DNA of 64,000 nucleotides from Hexactinellida sp. DTS-2022 (GCA_028753945.1 JAPNXP010000014.1:992001-1056000), one strand, 5' to 3'; positions 32,308 through 44,616 are shown, numbered from the stretch's first letter. A program made the numbers and translations. The notes: generated from the sequence alone by a model not told the origin.

Positions 32308-32420
32308 TCCAAAATTGCAGCTGTGCCGACGCATGTTCCTTTTGTGGCACTATATTTTGGTGGTGGTTTATTGATAGTGCCTCCAAAGGAACACGCTTGT
32401 GGCACAGCTGCAATTTTGGA
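32308..32420. repeat. ~114-bp palindrome, copy 4
   Basis: Private right-arm variant GGAACACGCTTGTGGCACAG, found elsewhere only in the inverted copy at 37845. Confidence 0.85.
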
Positions 32421-33794
32421 TTTTTTTCGCCATGTCATGAACACCTCATAGTGTTTAGTCTCATTTAACAAGTTGTACGGGACAAAGGAACCATTGTTGA
32501 TTTTAAATTATTTCTATCTTGAACCATCTTGGGTTTAATGCCATTCATTCATTATGTATAGATAATAAAAGATATAAATAGTTAATTATTTTAGCAATGT
32601 GAGTTGAGTTGAGTTAAGTAAACAAATTTCCAATTTAATTTAATTTGCTTTAATCCATTGAATATTAATATACAGTTTAAAATTGGAAATCAGCATACTT
32701 GTTTACTTAGAATGACAAAAGGGATCTAGTTTATATTCCTATTATAACCCCCTATCACTCTAATACAATTCGACCACCAAACACGCACACAGACGAATAG
32801 TCATTTAGTAGATATTCCATTTCATTAATCCATTGTTTGTATATCAGTCATCGTTTTAAAATTGAATCAGCATACTCGCTTACTTTGAATGACATATGGG
32901 ATTAAGTTTATATTTCCATTATACGTAAATGCTTTATAAACCCCCCCCCTTACACTCTAATACATTTCGGGCACCAAGCACACAAATAGACAAATATTTA
33001 TACAAATAGATATCCCATCTCATTAATCCATTGTTTGAAAATCAGAAATCGTTCTGAAACTGAATAACTGTTGAGTGAAATTGAATTTTCATATAGGAGA
33101 AAACTTTAATACAACTATTGTATTAGAAATCGATTTATATACTAATGAATCAAATTGAATTATTCATATGAATAGAATAAATTATTGTAACTATGATATC
33201 AGAAATAGATTTGTATAGTAATAGCTATTGAATGTAAATTAGTTATTCATATATACTAGAATTCTTTATTGTGATTATAATTTCAACAATAACTTGAATC
33301 GAAATAACACTGAATCTAATTGAATTATTCATAAATATTAAATAGTAGTTATTCATCGAAACCACGAAATAATTGCATAATTGAATATTAATGAATTTAC
33401 GATTTTAGAAAGTTAAGGGTCAATTGTGGCAACTTTGAGCCTAATTCTCAGGAAAATGAGGACGGATTAAAAAGATCGTGAAGAGCTATCAGTTGCAAAA
33501 TACTTTTCTGATACTAATGATTCAAAAAATTTTTTTGTTATTGCATTTATTTTCTTGTGGGACAAAAAAAGCTAAAAGTCCCGTTAAAAGATTTTCCAAG
33601 TCGAAATTGAAAAATCAGGCCACGAAGTGCACATTAATCAACAACCAGACACCTATCCTGAAAATCTCATAGCTCTAGCACTTATGGTTTAGCCTGGGGA
33701 GGCGACACGGAGAAAAAAAAAAAAAAAAAAACATCCAAGGCACTAAGACCAATACTGGGCCACTATACTATAGTATAGTCGGCACAGTAAAAAA
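32421..33794 (+). repeat. Unit A, copy 5 (source of the inverted copy)
   Basis: Private variants: GAACACCTCATAG, GGGATCTAGTTTATATTCC, CGACCACCAAACACGC, TATACGTAAATGCTTTAT, GATATCCCATCTC. All recur, inverted, in 36.8-37.84 kb. It ends with a poly-A run and one 60-bp module. Confidence 0.8.
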
Positions 33795-33908
33795 TCCAAA
33801 ATTGCAGCTGTGCCGACGCATGTTCCTTTGGTGGCACTATATTTTGGCGGTGGTCTATTGATAGTGCCTCCAATGGAACATGCTGTCGACACAGGCTGCA
33901 ATTTTGGA
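33795..33908. repeat. ~114-bp palindrome, copy 5
   Basis: TTGGCGGTGGTCTATTG loop, GTCGACACAGGC right arm. Confidence 0.85.
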
Positions 33909-34893
33909 TTTTTTTCGCCATGTCATGAACGTCACAGGGTGTTTAGATTCATTTAACAAGTTGTTACGGGACAAAAGAACGTTTGATAAATTTCATGCTT
34001 CTTTCTATCTTAAATCATCTTGAGTTTAAGTTTATATTTCCATTATAAATGCGTTTTAGACCCCCCTATCACTCTAATACAATTCGGGCACCAAGCACAC
34101 ACATAGACAAATATTTATACAAATAGATATTCCATCTCATTAATCCATTGTTTGAATATCAGAAATCGTTCTGAAATTGAATAACGGTTGAGTGAAATTG
34201 AATTTTCATATAGGAGAAAACTTTAATACAACTATGTATTAGAAATCGATTTATATAGCAGCTATTGAATCAAATTGATTATTCATTTACAATATAATAC
34301 TTTATTGTAACTATGATATCAGAAATTGATTTGTATAGTAATAGCTATTGAATGTAATTAATTATTCATATATACTAGAATTCTTTATTGTGATTATAAT
34401 ATCAACAATAAATTGAATCGAAATAACACTGAATCAATTGAATTATTCATAAATAGTAGATCTTCATCGAAACCACGAAATTATTGCATAATTGAATATA
34501 TATGAGTTTACAATTTTATAAAGTTAAGGGTGAATTGTGGCAACTTTGAGCCTAATTCTCAGGAAAATGAGGACGAATTAATAAAATCGTGAAGAGCTAT
34601 CAGTTTCAAAATAATTTTCTGATACTAATCATTATAAAATTTTTCTTGTTATTGCATTTATTTTCTTGTGGGACAAAAAAAGCTAAAAGTCCCGTTAAAA
34701 GTTTTCCCAAGTCGAAATTGAAAAATCAGGCCACGAAGTGCACATTAATCAACAACCAGACACCCATCCTGAAAATCTCAGATCTCTAGCAGTTATGGTT
34801 TAGCCTGAGGAGGCGACACGGAGAAAAAAACAAACCAAAGCAGTAAGATTAGAACTGGGCCACTATACTATAGTATAGTCGGCACAGTAAAAA
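33909..34893 (+). repeat. Unit A, copy 6 (short form)
   Basis: It lacks one of the two boxes with the CGGGCACCAA motif: the first box is joined directly to the CACACATAGACAAATATT segment. A deletion between the two homologous boxes explains the shorter length. Confidence 0.75.
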
Positions 34894-35006
34894 TCCAAAA
34901 TTGCAGCTGTCCGACGCATGTTCCTTTGGTGGCACTATATTTTGGTGGTGGTCTATTGATAGTGCCTCCAATGGAACATGCTGTCGACACAGGCTGCAAT
35001 TTTGGA
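34894..35006. repeat. ~114-bp palindrome, copy 6
   Basis: One base lost in the left arm (GCAGCTGTCCGACG). Confidence 0.85.
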
Positions 35007-36200
35007 TTTTTTTCGCCATGTCATGAACGTCACATGGTGTTTACACCCATTTATCAATTTGTTACGGGACAAAGGAACGTTTTATAAATTTCATGCTTCT
35101 TTCTACCTTAAACCATCTTGAGTTTAAGTTTATATTTTCATTATAAATGCTTTTAGACCCCCCTATCACTCTAATACAATTCGGGCACCAAACACGCACA
35201 CAGACGAATAGTCATTTAATAGATATTACAATTCATTAATCCATTGTTTGTATATCTGTCATACAGTCAACTCCGCTTAATAGAGCCACTCGCTTACTTT
35301 GAATTACATATGGGATTAAGTTTATATTTCCATTCTTAATGCGTTATAAACCCCCCCCCCTTATACTCTAATACATTTCGGGCACCAAGCACACACATAG
35401 ACAAATATTTATACAAATAGATATTCCATCTCATTAATCCATTGTTTTAATAACAGAAATCGTTCTGAAATTGAATAACTGTTGAGTGGAATTGAATTTT
35501 AAAATAGGAGAAAACTTTAATACAACTATTTGTATTAGAAATCGATTTATATAGTAGTAGCTATTGAATCAAATTGAATTATTCATTTACAATATAATAC
35601 TTCATTGTAACTATGATATCAGAAATTGATTTGTATAGTAATAGCTATTGAATGTAAATTAATTATTCATATATACTATAATTCTTTATTGTGATTATTA
35701 TATCAACAATAACTTGAATCGAAATAACACTGAATCAATTGAATTATTCATAAATAGTAGATCTTCATCGAAACCACGAAATAATTGCATAATTGAATAT
35801 TAATGAATTTACGATTTTAGAAAGTTAAGGGTGAATTGTGGCAACTTTGAGCCTAATTATCGGGAAAGTGAGGACGAATTTAACAAATCGTGAAGAGCTA
35901 TCAGTTCCAAAATACTTTTCTGAAGCTAATGATTTGAATTTTTTTCTTGTTATTGCTTTTATTTTCTTATGGGACAAAAAAAGCTTAAAAGTCCCGTTAA
36001 AAATTTTCCCAAGTCGAAATTGAAAAATCAGGCCACGAAGTGCACATTAATCAATAACCAGACACCTACCCTGAAAATCTCAGAGCTCTAGCACTTATGG
36101 TTTAGCCTGGGGAGGCGACACGGAGAAAAAAAAAAAAAAACCAAAGCACTAAGACCAATACTGGGCCACTATACTATAGTATAGTCGGCACAGTAAAAAA
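35007..36200 (+). repeat. Unit A, copy 7, with a solo MITE end
   Basis: At about 35264-35290 the segment between the two boxes is replaced by CAGTCAACTCCGCTTAATAG followed by AGCCACTCGCTTAC. This is the end of the MITE family seen at 14722, left after a deletion. Confidence 0.7.
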
Positions 36201-36313
36201 TCCAAAATTGCAGCTGTGCCGACGCATGTTCCTTTTGTGGCACTATATTTTGGTGGTGGTTTATTGATAGTGCCTCCAAAGGGACATGGTGTCGGCACAG
36301 CTGCAATTTTGGA
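36201..36313. repeat. ~114-bp palindrome, copy 7
   Basis: Right arm GGGACATGGTGTCGGCACAG. It is followed by about 80 bp of unit A before the inversion breakpoint at about 36393. Confidence 0.85.
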
Positions 36314-36392
36314 TTTTTTTCGCCATGTCATGAACGCCTCATAGTGTTTTAACAAGTTGTATGGGACAAAGGAACGATTGTTGATTTTAAAT

Positions 36393-37844
36393 TATTACTG
36401 TGCCGACTATACTATAGTATAGTGGCCCAGTATTGGTCTTAGTGCTTTGGTTTGTTTTTTACTGTGCCGACTATACTATAGTATAGTGGCCCAGTATTGG
36501 TCTTAGTGCCTTGGTTATTATTATCCTTCCGTATCCTCTCTACTGAACAGAGTTTTACTAACTAAGAACTGAAACTTTCAGGATAGGTGTCTCATGAGTT
36601 ATAGATGTGCACCTGGGGTCACGATTTATTAATTTTGACTTGGGAAAAATTTTAACGGGACTTTTAGCTTTTTTTGTCCCATAAGAAAATAAATGCAATA
36701 ACAAGAAAAAATTTCGAATCATTAGTATCAGAAAAGTATTTTGCAACTGATAGCTCTTCACGATTTTTTTAATCCGCCCTCATTTTCCTGAGAATTAGGC
36801 TCAAAGTTGCCACAATTCACCCTTAACTTTCTAAAATAGAAATTTAATTAATATTCAATTATGCAATTATTTCGTGGTTTCGATGAATAACTACTATTTA
36901 ATATTTATGAATAATTCAATTAGATTCAGTGTTATTTCGATTCAAGTTATTGTTGATATTATAATCACAATAAAGAATTCTAGTATATATGAATAACTAA
37001 TTTACATTCAATAGCTATTACTATACAAATCTATTTCTGATATCATAGTTACAATAATTTATTCTATTTATATGAATAATTCAATTTGATTCATTAGTAT
37101 ATAAATCGATTTCTAATACAATAGTTGTATTAAAGTTTTCTCCTATATGAAAATTCAATTTCACTCAACAGTTATTCAATTTCACTCAACAGTTATTCAA
37201 TTTCAGAACGATTTCTGATATTCAAACAATGGATTAATGAGATGGGATATCTATTTGTATAAATATTTGTCTATTTGTGTGCTTGGTGCCCGAAATGTAT
37301 TAGAGTGTAAGGGGGGGGGGGGGTTTATAAAGCATTTACGTATAATGGAAATATAAACTTAATCCCATATGTCATTCAAAGTAAGCGAGTATGCTGATTT
37401 CAATTTTAAAACGATGACTGATATACAAACAATGGATTAATGAAATGGAATATCTATTAAATGACTATTCGTCTGTGTGCGTGTTTGGTGGTCGAATTGT
37501 ATTAGAGTGATAGGGGGTTATAATAGGAATATAAACTAGATCCCTTTTGTCATTCTAAGTAAACAAGTATGCTGATTTCCAATTTTAAACAGTATATTAA
37601 TATTCAATGGATTAAAGCAAATTAAATTAAATTGGAAATTTGTTTACTTAACTCAACTCAACTCACATTGCTAAAATAATTAACTATTTATATCATTTAT
37701 TATCTATACATAATGAATGAATGGCATTAAACCCAAGATGGTTCAAGATAGAAATAATTTAAAATCAACAATGGTTCCTTTGTCCCGTACAACTTGTTAA
37801 ATGAGACTAAACACTATGAGGTGTTCATGACATGGCGAAAAAAA
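36393..37844 (-). repeat. Unit A, copy 8, inverted and chimeric
   Basis: From 37844 down to about 36800 it carries the private variants of copy 5. From about 36760 to 36393 it carries those of copy 2: GGGGTCACGATTTATTAATT, ATCCTTCCGTATCCTCTCTA and two 60-bp modules. A short duplication of TTCACTCAACAGTTATTCAA lies at about 37158-37200, and a G-run at 37310. Confidence 0.85.
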
Positions 37845-37957
37845 TCCAAAATTGCAGCTGTGCCACAAGCGTGTTCCTTTGGAGGCACTATCAATAAACC
37901 ACCACCAAAATATAGTGCCACAAAAGGAACATGCGTCGGCACAGCTGCAATTTTGGA
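37845..37957. repeat. ~114-bp palindrome, copy 8 (inverted)
   Basis: Its reverse complement appears identical, base for base, to the copy at 32308-32420. Confidence 0.88.
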
Positions 37958-39240
37958 TTTTTTTTTCTATCTTGAACCATCTTGAGTTTAATGCCATTCA
38001 TTCATTATGTATAGATAATAAATTATATAAATAGTTAATTAATTTAGCAATGTTATCCACTGTAGTTGAGTTAAGTAAACAAATTCCCAAATTCATTTGA
38101 TTTGCTTTAATCCATTGAATATTAATATACTGTTAAAAATTGCAAATCATCATACTTGTTTACTTAGAATGACAAAAGGGATAAAGTTTATATTCCCATT
38201 ATAACCCCCTATCACTCTAATACAATTCGGGCACCAAACACGCACACAGACGAATAGTCATTTAATAGATATTCCATTTCATTAATCCATTGTTTGTACA
38301 TCAGTCATCGTTTTAAATTGAAATCAGCATTCGCTTACTTTGAATGACATGGGATTAAGTTTATATTTCCATTATAAATGCGTTATAACCCCCCCCCCCC
38401 CCCCCCCCCCTTAATACATTTCGGGCACCAAGCACACACACATAGACAAATATATATACAAATAGATATTCCATCTCATTAATCCATTGTTTGAATATAA
38501 GAAATCGTTCTGAAATTGAATAACTGTTGAGTGTAATTGAATTTTCATATAGGAGAAAACTTTAATACAACTATGTATTAGAAATCGATTTATATAGTAG
38601 CAGCTATTGAATCAAATTGAATTATTCATATAAATAGAATAATTTATTGTAACTATGACATCAGAAATTGATTTGTATAGTAATAGCTATTGAATGAAAA
38701 TTAATTATTCATGTATACTAGAATTTGTATTGTAATTATGATATCAACAATAACTTGAATCGAAATAACACTGAATCTAATTGAATTATTCATAAATAGT
38801 AGATCTTCATCGAAACCACGAAACGATTGCATAATTGAATATTAATGATTTTCCGATTTTAGAAAGTTAAGGGTGAATTGTGGCAACTTTGAGCCTAATT
38901 ATCGGGAAAATGAGTACGGATTTGACAAATCGTGAAGAGCTATAAGTTCCAAAATACTCTTCTGAAGCTATTGATTTAAAAAAAAATTTAGTTATTTCTT
39001 TTGTTTTCCTATGGGACAAAAAAAGCTTAAAGTCCCGTTAAAAATTTTCCCAAGTCAAAATTGAAAAATCAGGCCACGAAGTGCACATTAATCAACAACC
39101 AGACACCTATCCTGAAAAATCTCATAGCTCTAGCACTTATGGTTTAGCCTGGGGAGGCGACACGGAGAAATAACCAAGGCAGTAAGATTAGAACTGGGCC
39201 ACTATACTATAGTATAGTCGGCACAGTAAAAACATCCAAG
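37958..39240 (+). repeat. Unit A, copy 9 (5'-shortened)
   Basis: The first ~120 bp (CGCCATGTCAT part) is missing: the palindrome abuts TCTATCTTGAACCATCTTGAG. It carries a ~22-base C-run at 38388-38410 and ends with one 60-bp module. Confidence 0.75.
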
Positions 39241-40052
39241 GCAGAAACAAAGAAAGGTAGTGTTTAACCCAGGTAGTATTGCTCAGTACGGCCCTCCTGA
39301 CAGAGTTTCTAACTTTGTTTCTGAGAGTAAAACAAAAGCACCAAAACGGTCCTTAGCTAAATCCAGCACTCTAATCAGACAGAAAATCTAATCAGGCTGC
39401 CATGTATCCAGTATGGATTAGCACCAGTATGGATACCAGTATGGATTAGCAGCCAAATCCATACAAATCCATACTAGCTGCTAATCCATACTGGAAAACC
39501 CTCGAATTTAATAGGCTAAAAGTTTTGTCACCTATACGGAGGGAAGATGTGAATATTTTTCTTAGTATTTGATTGGACAATTTAAATTTGATTTTGACTA
39601 ATTCGGGAGCCAATTAAATAATTTTTCAAAACGCCAAATTAACAGAGTATTATTTGATTGGGCAGGTTAACGAAATTGAAACAACATTACATTTATGTAT
39701 TACCTCTTTCTTATAGTGATCTTGTAGTCGGCGTTTTGAAAAATTATTTAATTGGCTCTTAAGGTAGAGACTGCCGCGAAGCGACCTAGCAAGCGAAGCG
39801 CGCTAGTTCTTATACAAATATGAATTAATTTCTATTTCAGTCAGGTTTTTTTATTATGAACATTAGCCAACAATTGTGTTCATATTATAGAGAGACTTCC
39901 GAATAAGCGAACTCGACTCAATCACCTGTAGGTTTTAAATTTGGATCATAGGCTGTTCATAATAAAAATGTGCTCATATTAAGCAGACGAATTATTGTTC
40001 ACAATAAGCAGACCTGACTGTATTGTTCTATGTTAGCAAACCGATCACTTAA
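39241..40052. other. Transition from array to gene region; a hairpin repeat
   Basis: 39241-39500 has short direct and inverted copies of CCAGTATGGATTAGC. 39608-39636 (AGCCAATTAAATAATTTTTC) pairs with 39731-39759, the ends of a small hairpin element. 39888-40020 looks like a decayed pogo MITE (TTCCGAATAAGCGAACT ... AAGCAGACCTGACTGTA). No gene. Confidence 0.45.
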
Positions 40053-43000
40053 ATGCGTCGATACAGAAAAACATTTGAATGCATCAGGTGTGAAGGACTG
40101 GTTCTAAAAACAGGCGCGCAAATGATATCTCATTTCCGTCTGATACATTCCATAAAGCCGGAGACTTTCTCTCCCGAGAAGAAGCGGGCATTCTATGACA
40201 CATTCAGAATGGGTTATATGGAGTACTGTAGGGACACTGATGAAGAGAGGGGAGATACGGAATCAGAGGGTCCCTCTCCCGCAGATGAGAGCATTCACAG
40301 GCGCTATAACTCTCTAACTCCCAGTAAGTATAGTGTATACACATTCTAGGCCATAATTATACAAACAAACAATACAAATACAACAGTAGACTCGTTTTGC
40401 AAACAACCGTCTAAATTTGTTCCTATTCTCCGGGAATTCGTATTACCGGAGTCACTTGTATGTACAGTCAACATCCATTAATTAGAATATTTTTTAATTA
40501 ACTGTATTGATTTCCGATCCCACTTAATTGACTCTGTGTAGTTTGTACATATTATTGCTTTCTTATAGCAGGGGCGACTGGACGTTACTAACTTGTATTT
40601 AGGAAGAGGTGTTCATCCTCTCGTTTAACTGCTTAGTTCCACCTTCTATTGTATTCGCCTCTTTTTTTAAGCGAGATTACAATCCTTGGTTCCTTTCACC
40701 GGTATTTTTAGTTACACCTATAAAACTCATTGGGTAGGGCCTCCGACACTCATTTAGCTTAGGGGCCTCAACATACCTTGCTTAGTCCGGCCTTGCATAC
40801 AACAGTATAAATTTCCGGTTGTTTCATTGTAGGTACCCTATTTCAGCCCCCTCGAAAACTTTTCATTCAATTTACATCGGTTAATACTAATTCGCGATAA
40901 TGAGTAAAACATATTTTTTACTGTCCACTGGTGTCGTATTTAGTCTGGTCGTTGGAAGGTTGAAGAAAAAATTCATACAAAGTGTTTTTAGTTTGAATAG
41001 AGCGCAATTTTTCGTAGAATAGCATATCCAAAATCCGCGATATCCGTTTTGGGGAATTTTTTTATTTGGGTGGCAGTGTCGGCATTTTCATAGTAAATTG
41101 CCGACATTTCCGTAACTAACTTTCTCAATCAAATCTAGTCAGCTTATAATCACAATAGTGTACTCAGCGTAAAATTTCCAGCAATTTGATATATCACATC
41201 ACCATATTTGTATTTGGATGAATTTTCCTTAGCAATGCTGGAATGCATCAGGAATGTGACAACATTCCATTTTCACTTGTATAATTATGCACATAACGAC
41301 CCTCTAAAACGCGATTTGACGTGATTATTCTAGATATACCTTATGATTGAAGATTTTCAGATAAATCACGTCTAGAGGGTCGTTATGTGTATAATTATAC
41401 AAGTGGAGTTGAATTCCAGCGTTGCTAAGGAAAATTTATCCAAATATGGTGATGTGATATATCTCATTGCTGGAAATTTTACGCTGAGTACAAATATGGT
41501 GATCATATTCAGGGGTGTCGCACGGATCTGGTAAGTGGTCCGGCCAAACAATTAAAGTGTTCCGGCCAAACTGGACGCTCCTATATAATGTAGTCACAGC
41601 AAATGAAAACTGGTCCTGACCAGCCGGACCGCGTGCTACGCCTATGATAAGCTGATTAGATTTGATTTGAGAAGGTTAGTTACGGAAATGTCGGCGATTA
41701 TTATGAAAAGGCCGACACTCCCACCCACATAAAATGTTTACCCAAAACGGATTTTAGCGGATTTTGGATATGCTATTCTACGAAAAATTTCGCTTAAAAA
41801 CGCTTTGTATGAATTTTTCTAGTATGACCCATTTTTGGATTTCAACGACCAGATTATAGCGGGATTCTACTGCATAGTATTGATGTTTAAGAATTAATAT
41901 GAAACTCAATTTCTTGCTATCTACAGAAAATCCAATGAGCAGTGGCAGTTCAAACATGCTGACACCAAAACAAAGTATGGATGTAACAAAATCTACTTCC
42001 ACGATAAATTACACAATACAGTCGCCTAATGATTTGGTAATTCATGAAGATAAAGCTCCTTATTATTGTCCTGACTGTGGCAGATGTTTAGGCTTTTCTA
42101 TTAATAATCCCAAACATCATATTGGGATGTATAAGGGAAATTGCAGGAATGATGTTGGCAGACCTTTGTACGGCTGTAAGATTTGTAAACAAGAATTTCT
42201 TCAAATCTGTAGCCTTGAAAAACACTACAAAAAGTTTGGCAATTCTTGTAAGGCAAAGCAAATCTCAATCTCAATTGATAGAGAGAAATATGACTCTAGT
42301 AAGTTATTACATTATAGTTGTGTTTGTTTGAATTATATCCTTTTTATATTACTTAAATATGGGCCAACACCTTATTTAATGTATTTTCAGACACTGAAAA
42401 TACATTAAATCATATATACATCAAAGATTCACCTTTGTGAAGCCGGGTTCAAATTTCAAATTTGTTGGCATATATATATATTTTGTGTTTGTTTGTCCGA
42501 ATAGTATTAAAGAAGGGTCATTTAAAAATAGCCCTTCATTAATTTAGTAATCTAAGGACATTCTGTTTGCAATTGCATCTTATTTCCTTCATTTTTTGTC
42601 ATTTATTTGAGAGAAAAGTCCTTAGACAAGTTAAACTTTCACTGGTGGCATAAATGTTATGTACATATATTAAATATTCTTAACAAGAGTAGAAAGTTTA
42701 ATCATACACTTGATAATTATAATATATACAATTAATAAGCCTTGGTAGAATGACAAAACACTGTAGATATACACTGACATCAATCAAATGGATTATAATT
42801 TCAGAAATAACCTAATATCTTTTCAGGTGCACACATACCACAGCGAGTTCAAAGCATCAATGATACAATTCCTGTGTCTACGAGAAATACTGAACAGGAC
42901 AGTACTCCTTACTATTGTCCTTGTTGCAAGAGAGCATTAGGGTATTTCTATCACGCTATCCAGAGTCACACTGCGAGGTATAAAGGGAGTTGCAAGGAGA

Positions 43001-43545
43001 GATTTGCTGGAAGAACATTATATACTTGTAAGTACTGTACGAGAGAATTTACTGATCTTCGGAAACTCAGAAGCCATAATAAACTTTTCGGAGACACTTG
43101 TAAGGCCAAACAGATTTCTAATAATAAGAAGCGCGGTAGGTGTCCGCTCTAGTATAGTACTATTAGCTATCTAAATAACTAAATTATGAACATTCTATTT
43201 AGTGAATGAAAATTTGTTGCTTTTTAATTTTCACTTTATTTTTGCGATTCAAATGACCATATTTGTTATTTATTAACCACTGTATTCTCTTAAACGAGTC
43301 ATTTTCATATGCATTTGATTTGCAAATTTTTAGGCCCCGATAGATCCCCTCTATATTGTATATTGTTTAGCATGATTATGTCATACCATACTGATGTCAG
43401 GCCTCACAATCGAATGACATTTTTGAACCCGAATTCACTGGAATTGGAACTTATTAAACAACCACAAGTTATTTTTATGTTCAATTTTACTTCATGTACA
43501 CCGATTATGTTTGTATGTGGTCACGATGCGATTAGTTTATTGTAG
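40053..43545 (+). CDS. Four-exon zinc-finger protein (about 387 aa)
   Basis: Model: 40053-40323, 41927-42298, 42827-43135, 43334-43545. Donors GTAAGT, GTAAGT, GTAGGT and acceptors CTACAG, TTTCAG, TTTTAG all follow the GT-AG rule. Every intron is phase 1, and the joined frame stays open to TAG. Exon 1: ATG (MRRYRKTFECIRCEG) with a C2H2-like finger CIRC ... HFRLIH and an acidic tail. Exon 2: CPDCGRC ... C and CKICKQEF ... HYKKFGNSC fingers. Exon 3 repeats the same pair: CPCCKRALG ... C and CKYCTREF ... HNKLFGDTC, ending CKAKQIS as exon 2 does. Exon 4 begins like another module (SPLYC) but turns into a hydrophobic tail without the partner cysteines. A nuclear nucleic-acid-binding role is inferred. 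No named family is recognised, and the first and last exons are less certain. A foldback element sits in intron 1. Confidence 0.6.
40930..41872. mobile_element. Foldback element in intron 1 of the zinc-finger gene
   Basis: Arms at about 40935-41335 and about 41365-41870 (with ACCCTCTAAAACGCG pairing with CGTCTAGAGGGTCGTTATGT at the centre). Outer pairing is of the type GTCTGGTCGTTGG / CAACGACCAGATTATAGCG. A GC-rich insert (about 41512-41650, GGTGTCGCACGG ... CCGCGTGCTACGCC) interrupts the right arm only. The outer end resembles CAGTAGAATCCCGCTATAAT, a pogo-like terminus. Confidence 0.7.
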
Positions 43546-43650
43546 AAACGAAGTAGAATTTTTATCTAAATTCTGTTTTTACGAATCATTACACTCTTGT
43601 TTGTCATAATTGTATTGATTTCTTATGGTTATGCTAGCTACTAAGTGAAT

Positions 43651-44465
43651 ATGCCACTACCAGGGCAGTGCCAGCCTATTTTTATCTGACCAGGTCAAAC
43701 CTAATTAGAGTAAACATCTGTGCTCCCCATGAGTCAATGAGTTCCTCATTAACATATTTTTAGCAAACTTTAGTAAATCTTCAATAATTTTGATAAATGA
43801 TCTGAAATATACTTATTAGAATGCAATTTCTGAATTCCTCTTAGTATAAGTGTACAGGGATTTCCAGGACGAGCGACCGCAAAAGAAAATTTGGGAGTCT
43901 CTGTATTTAGGCCAATGTACTTGGGAAAATTGAAGCCCCGTACTGGGAATTGATTCATATATGTTGGCAGGTATAATTATAACCAATTTAATTAAATGAA
44001 CATTTTTGACCTAATTTCTAGATTCTAGATGAAGTCCCCTATTAAGTGCTTTACATGTATATTATTTATTTGATCTCATAACAATAATAATTGTTTTGAA
44101 ACTCATCAGTTAGTGAGAACCTGTTTAAATGACCAGGTTGACCTGGCTATATGACCAGGTTGACCTGGTCAAAACCTGGTCTGGAAAAATTCTGCCCAGG
44201 TTTAACCTGGTCAGTTTGTATTAGTGGCACGGCCCTGCCACTACGTAGTTGTTCGGCTCCAAATTGTAAGGGTAACTACAAATCAAATGACCGGTTCGCG
44301 CATTTCAAGATCCACCAGAAAGCTTTATTCGGGCAATTTGCAGAGAAGAGACACACCGGTTCCCAATGGAGGCGATACATTTCGCAATATTGCACGTGTG
44401 AATCTAAAGCTGAAAGATATTATTCACAAGTTTATCTACCAGGATTTCCCTCCTACTATTCTTAA
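43651..44465 (+). pseudogene. THAP-like zinc-finger reading frame split by a hAT element
   Basis: The ATG at 43651-43653 is followed by CCA CTA C. After removal of 43661-44244 (element plus one target copy) the frame continues GT AGT TGT, giving MPLRSCSAPNCKGNY, then KSNDRFAHFKIHQKALFGQF ... GSQW, to TAA after 44465. A start followed directly by C-x4-C (here CSAPNC), an F/H-rich centre and a Trp is how THAP DNA-binding domains begin. The later C-x2-H pair is not clear in this frame, so the domain is incomplete or frame-shifted. With the insertion in place the ORF is dead. Confidence 0.5.
43661..44236. mobile_element. hAT-like element, 576 bp
   Basis: Ends CAGGGCAGTGCCAGCC and inverse GTGGCACGGCCCT(G), with subterminal GACCAGGT / ACCTGGTC repeats at both sides. 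It is flanked by GCCACTAC (43653-43660, 44237-44244), perfect 8 bp. No transposase frame. Confidence 0.85.
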
Positions 44466-44616
44466 TTTGTCATATGCACAGTAGTCTCGAATCAGAGGAA
44501 GATGAATAGTTTTCTCAGCTCTATCACTTATCCTGAGTCATACAAAGAAGTAAAGGATTTCCATGAAATGCAAGGTAATTTCTCATTTCTTTCCCTCCCT
44601 GAAAATTGGTCATAAT

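Noticed and set aside
41512..41650. hAT element with clear target duplication in the arm of the intron-1 foldback
   Set aside because: The ends pair (GTGTCGCACGG / CCGCGTGCTACGCC), but the flanking bases do not give a matching 8-mer, so only an insertion of unknown class is claimed.
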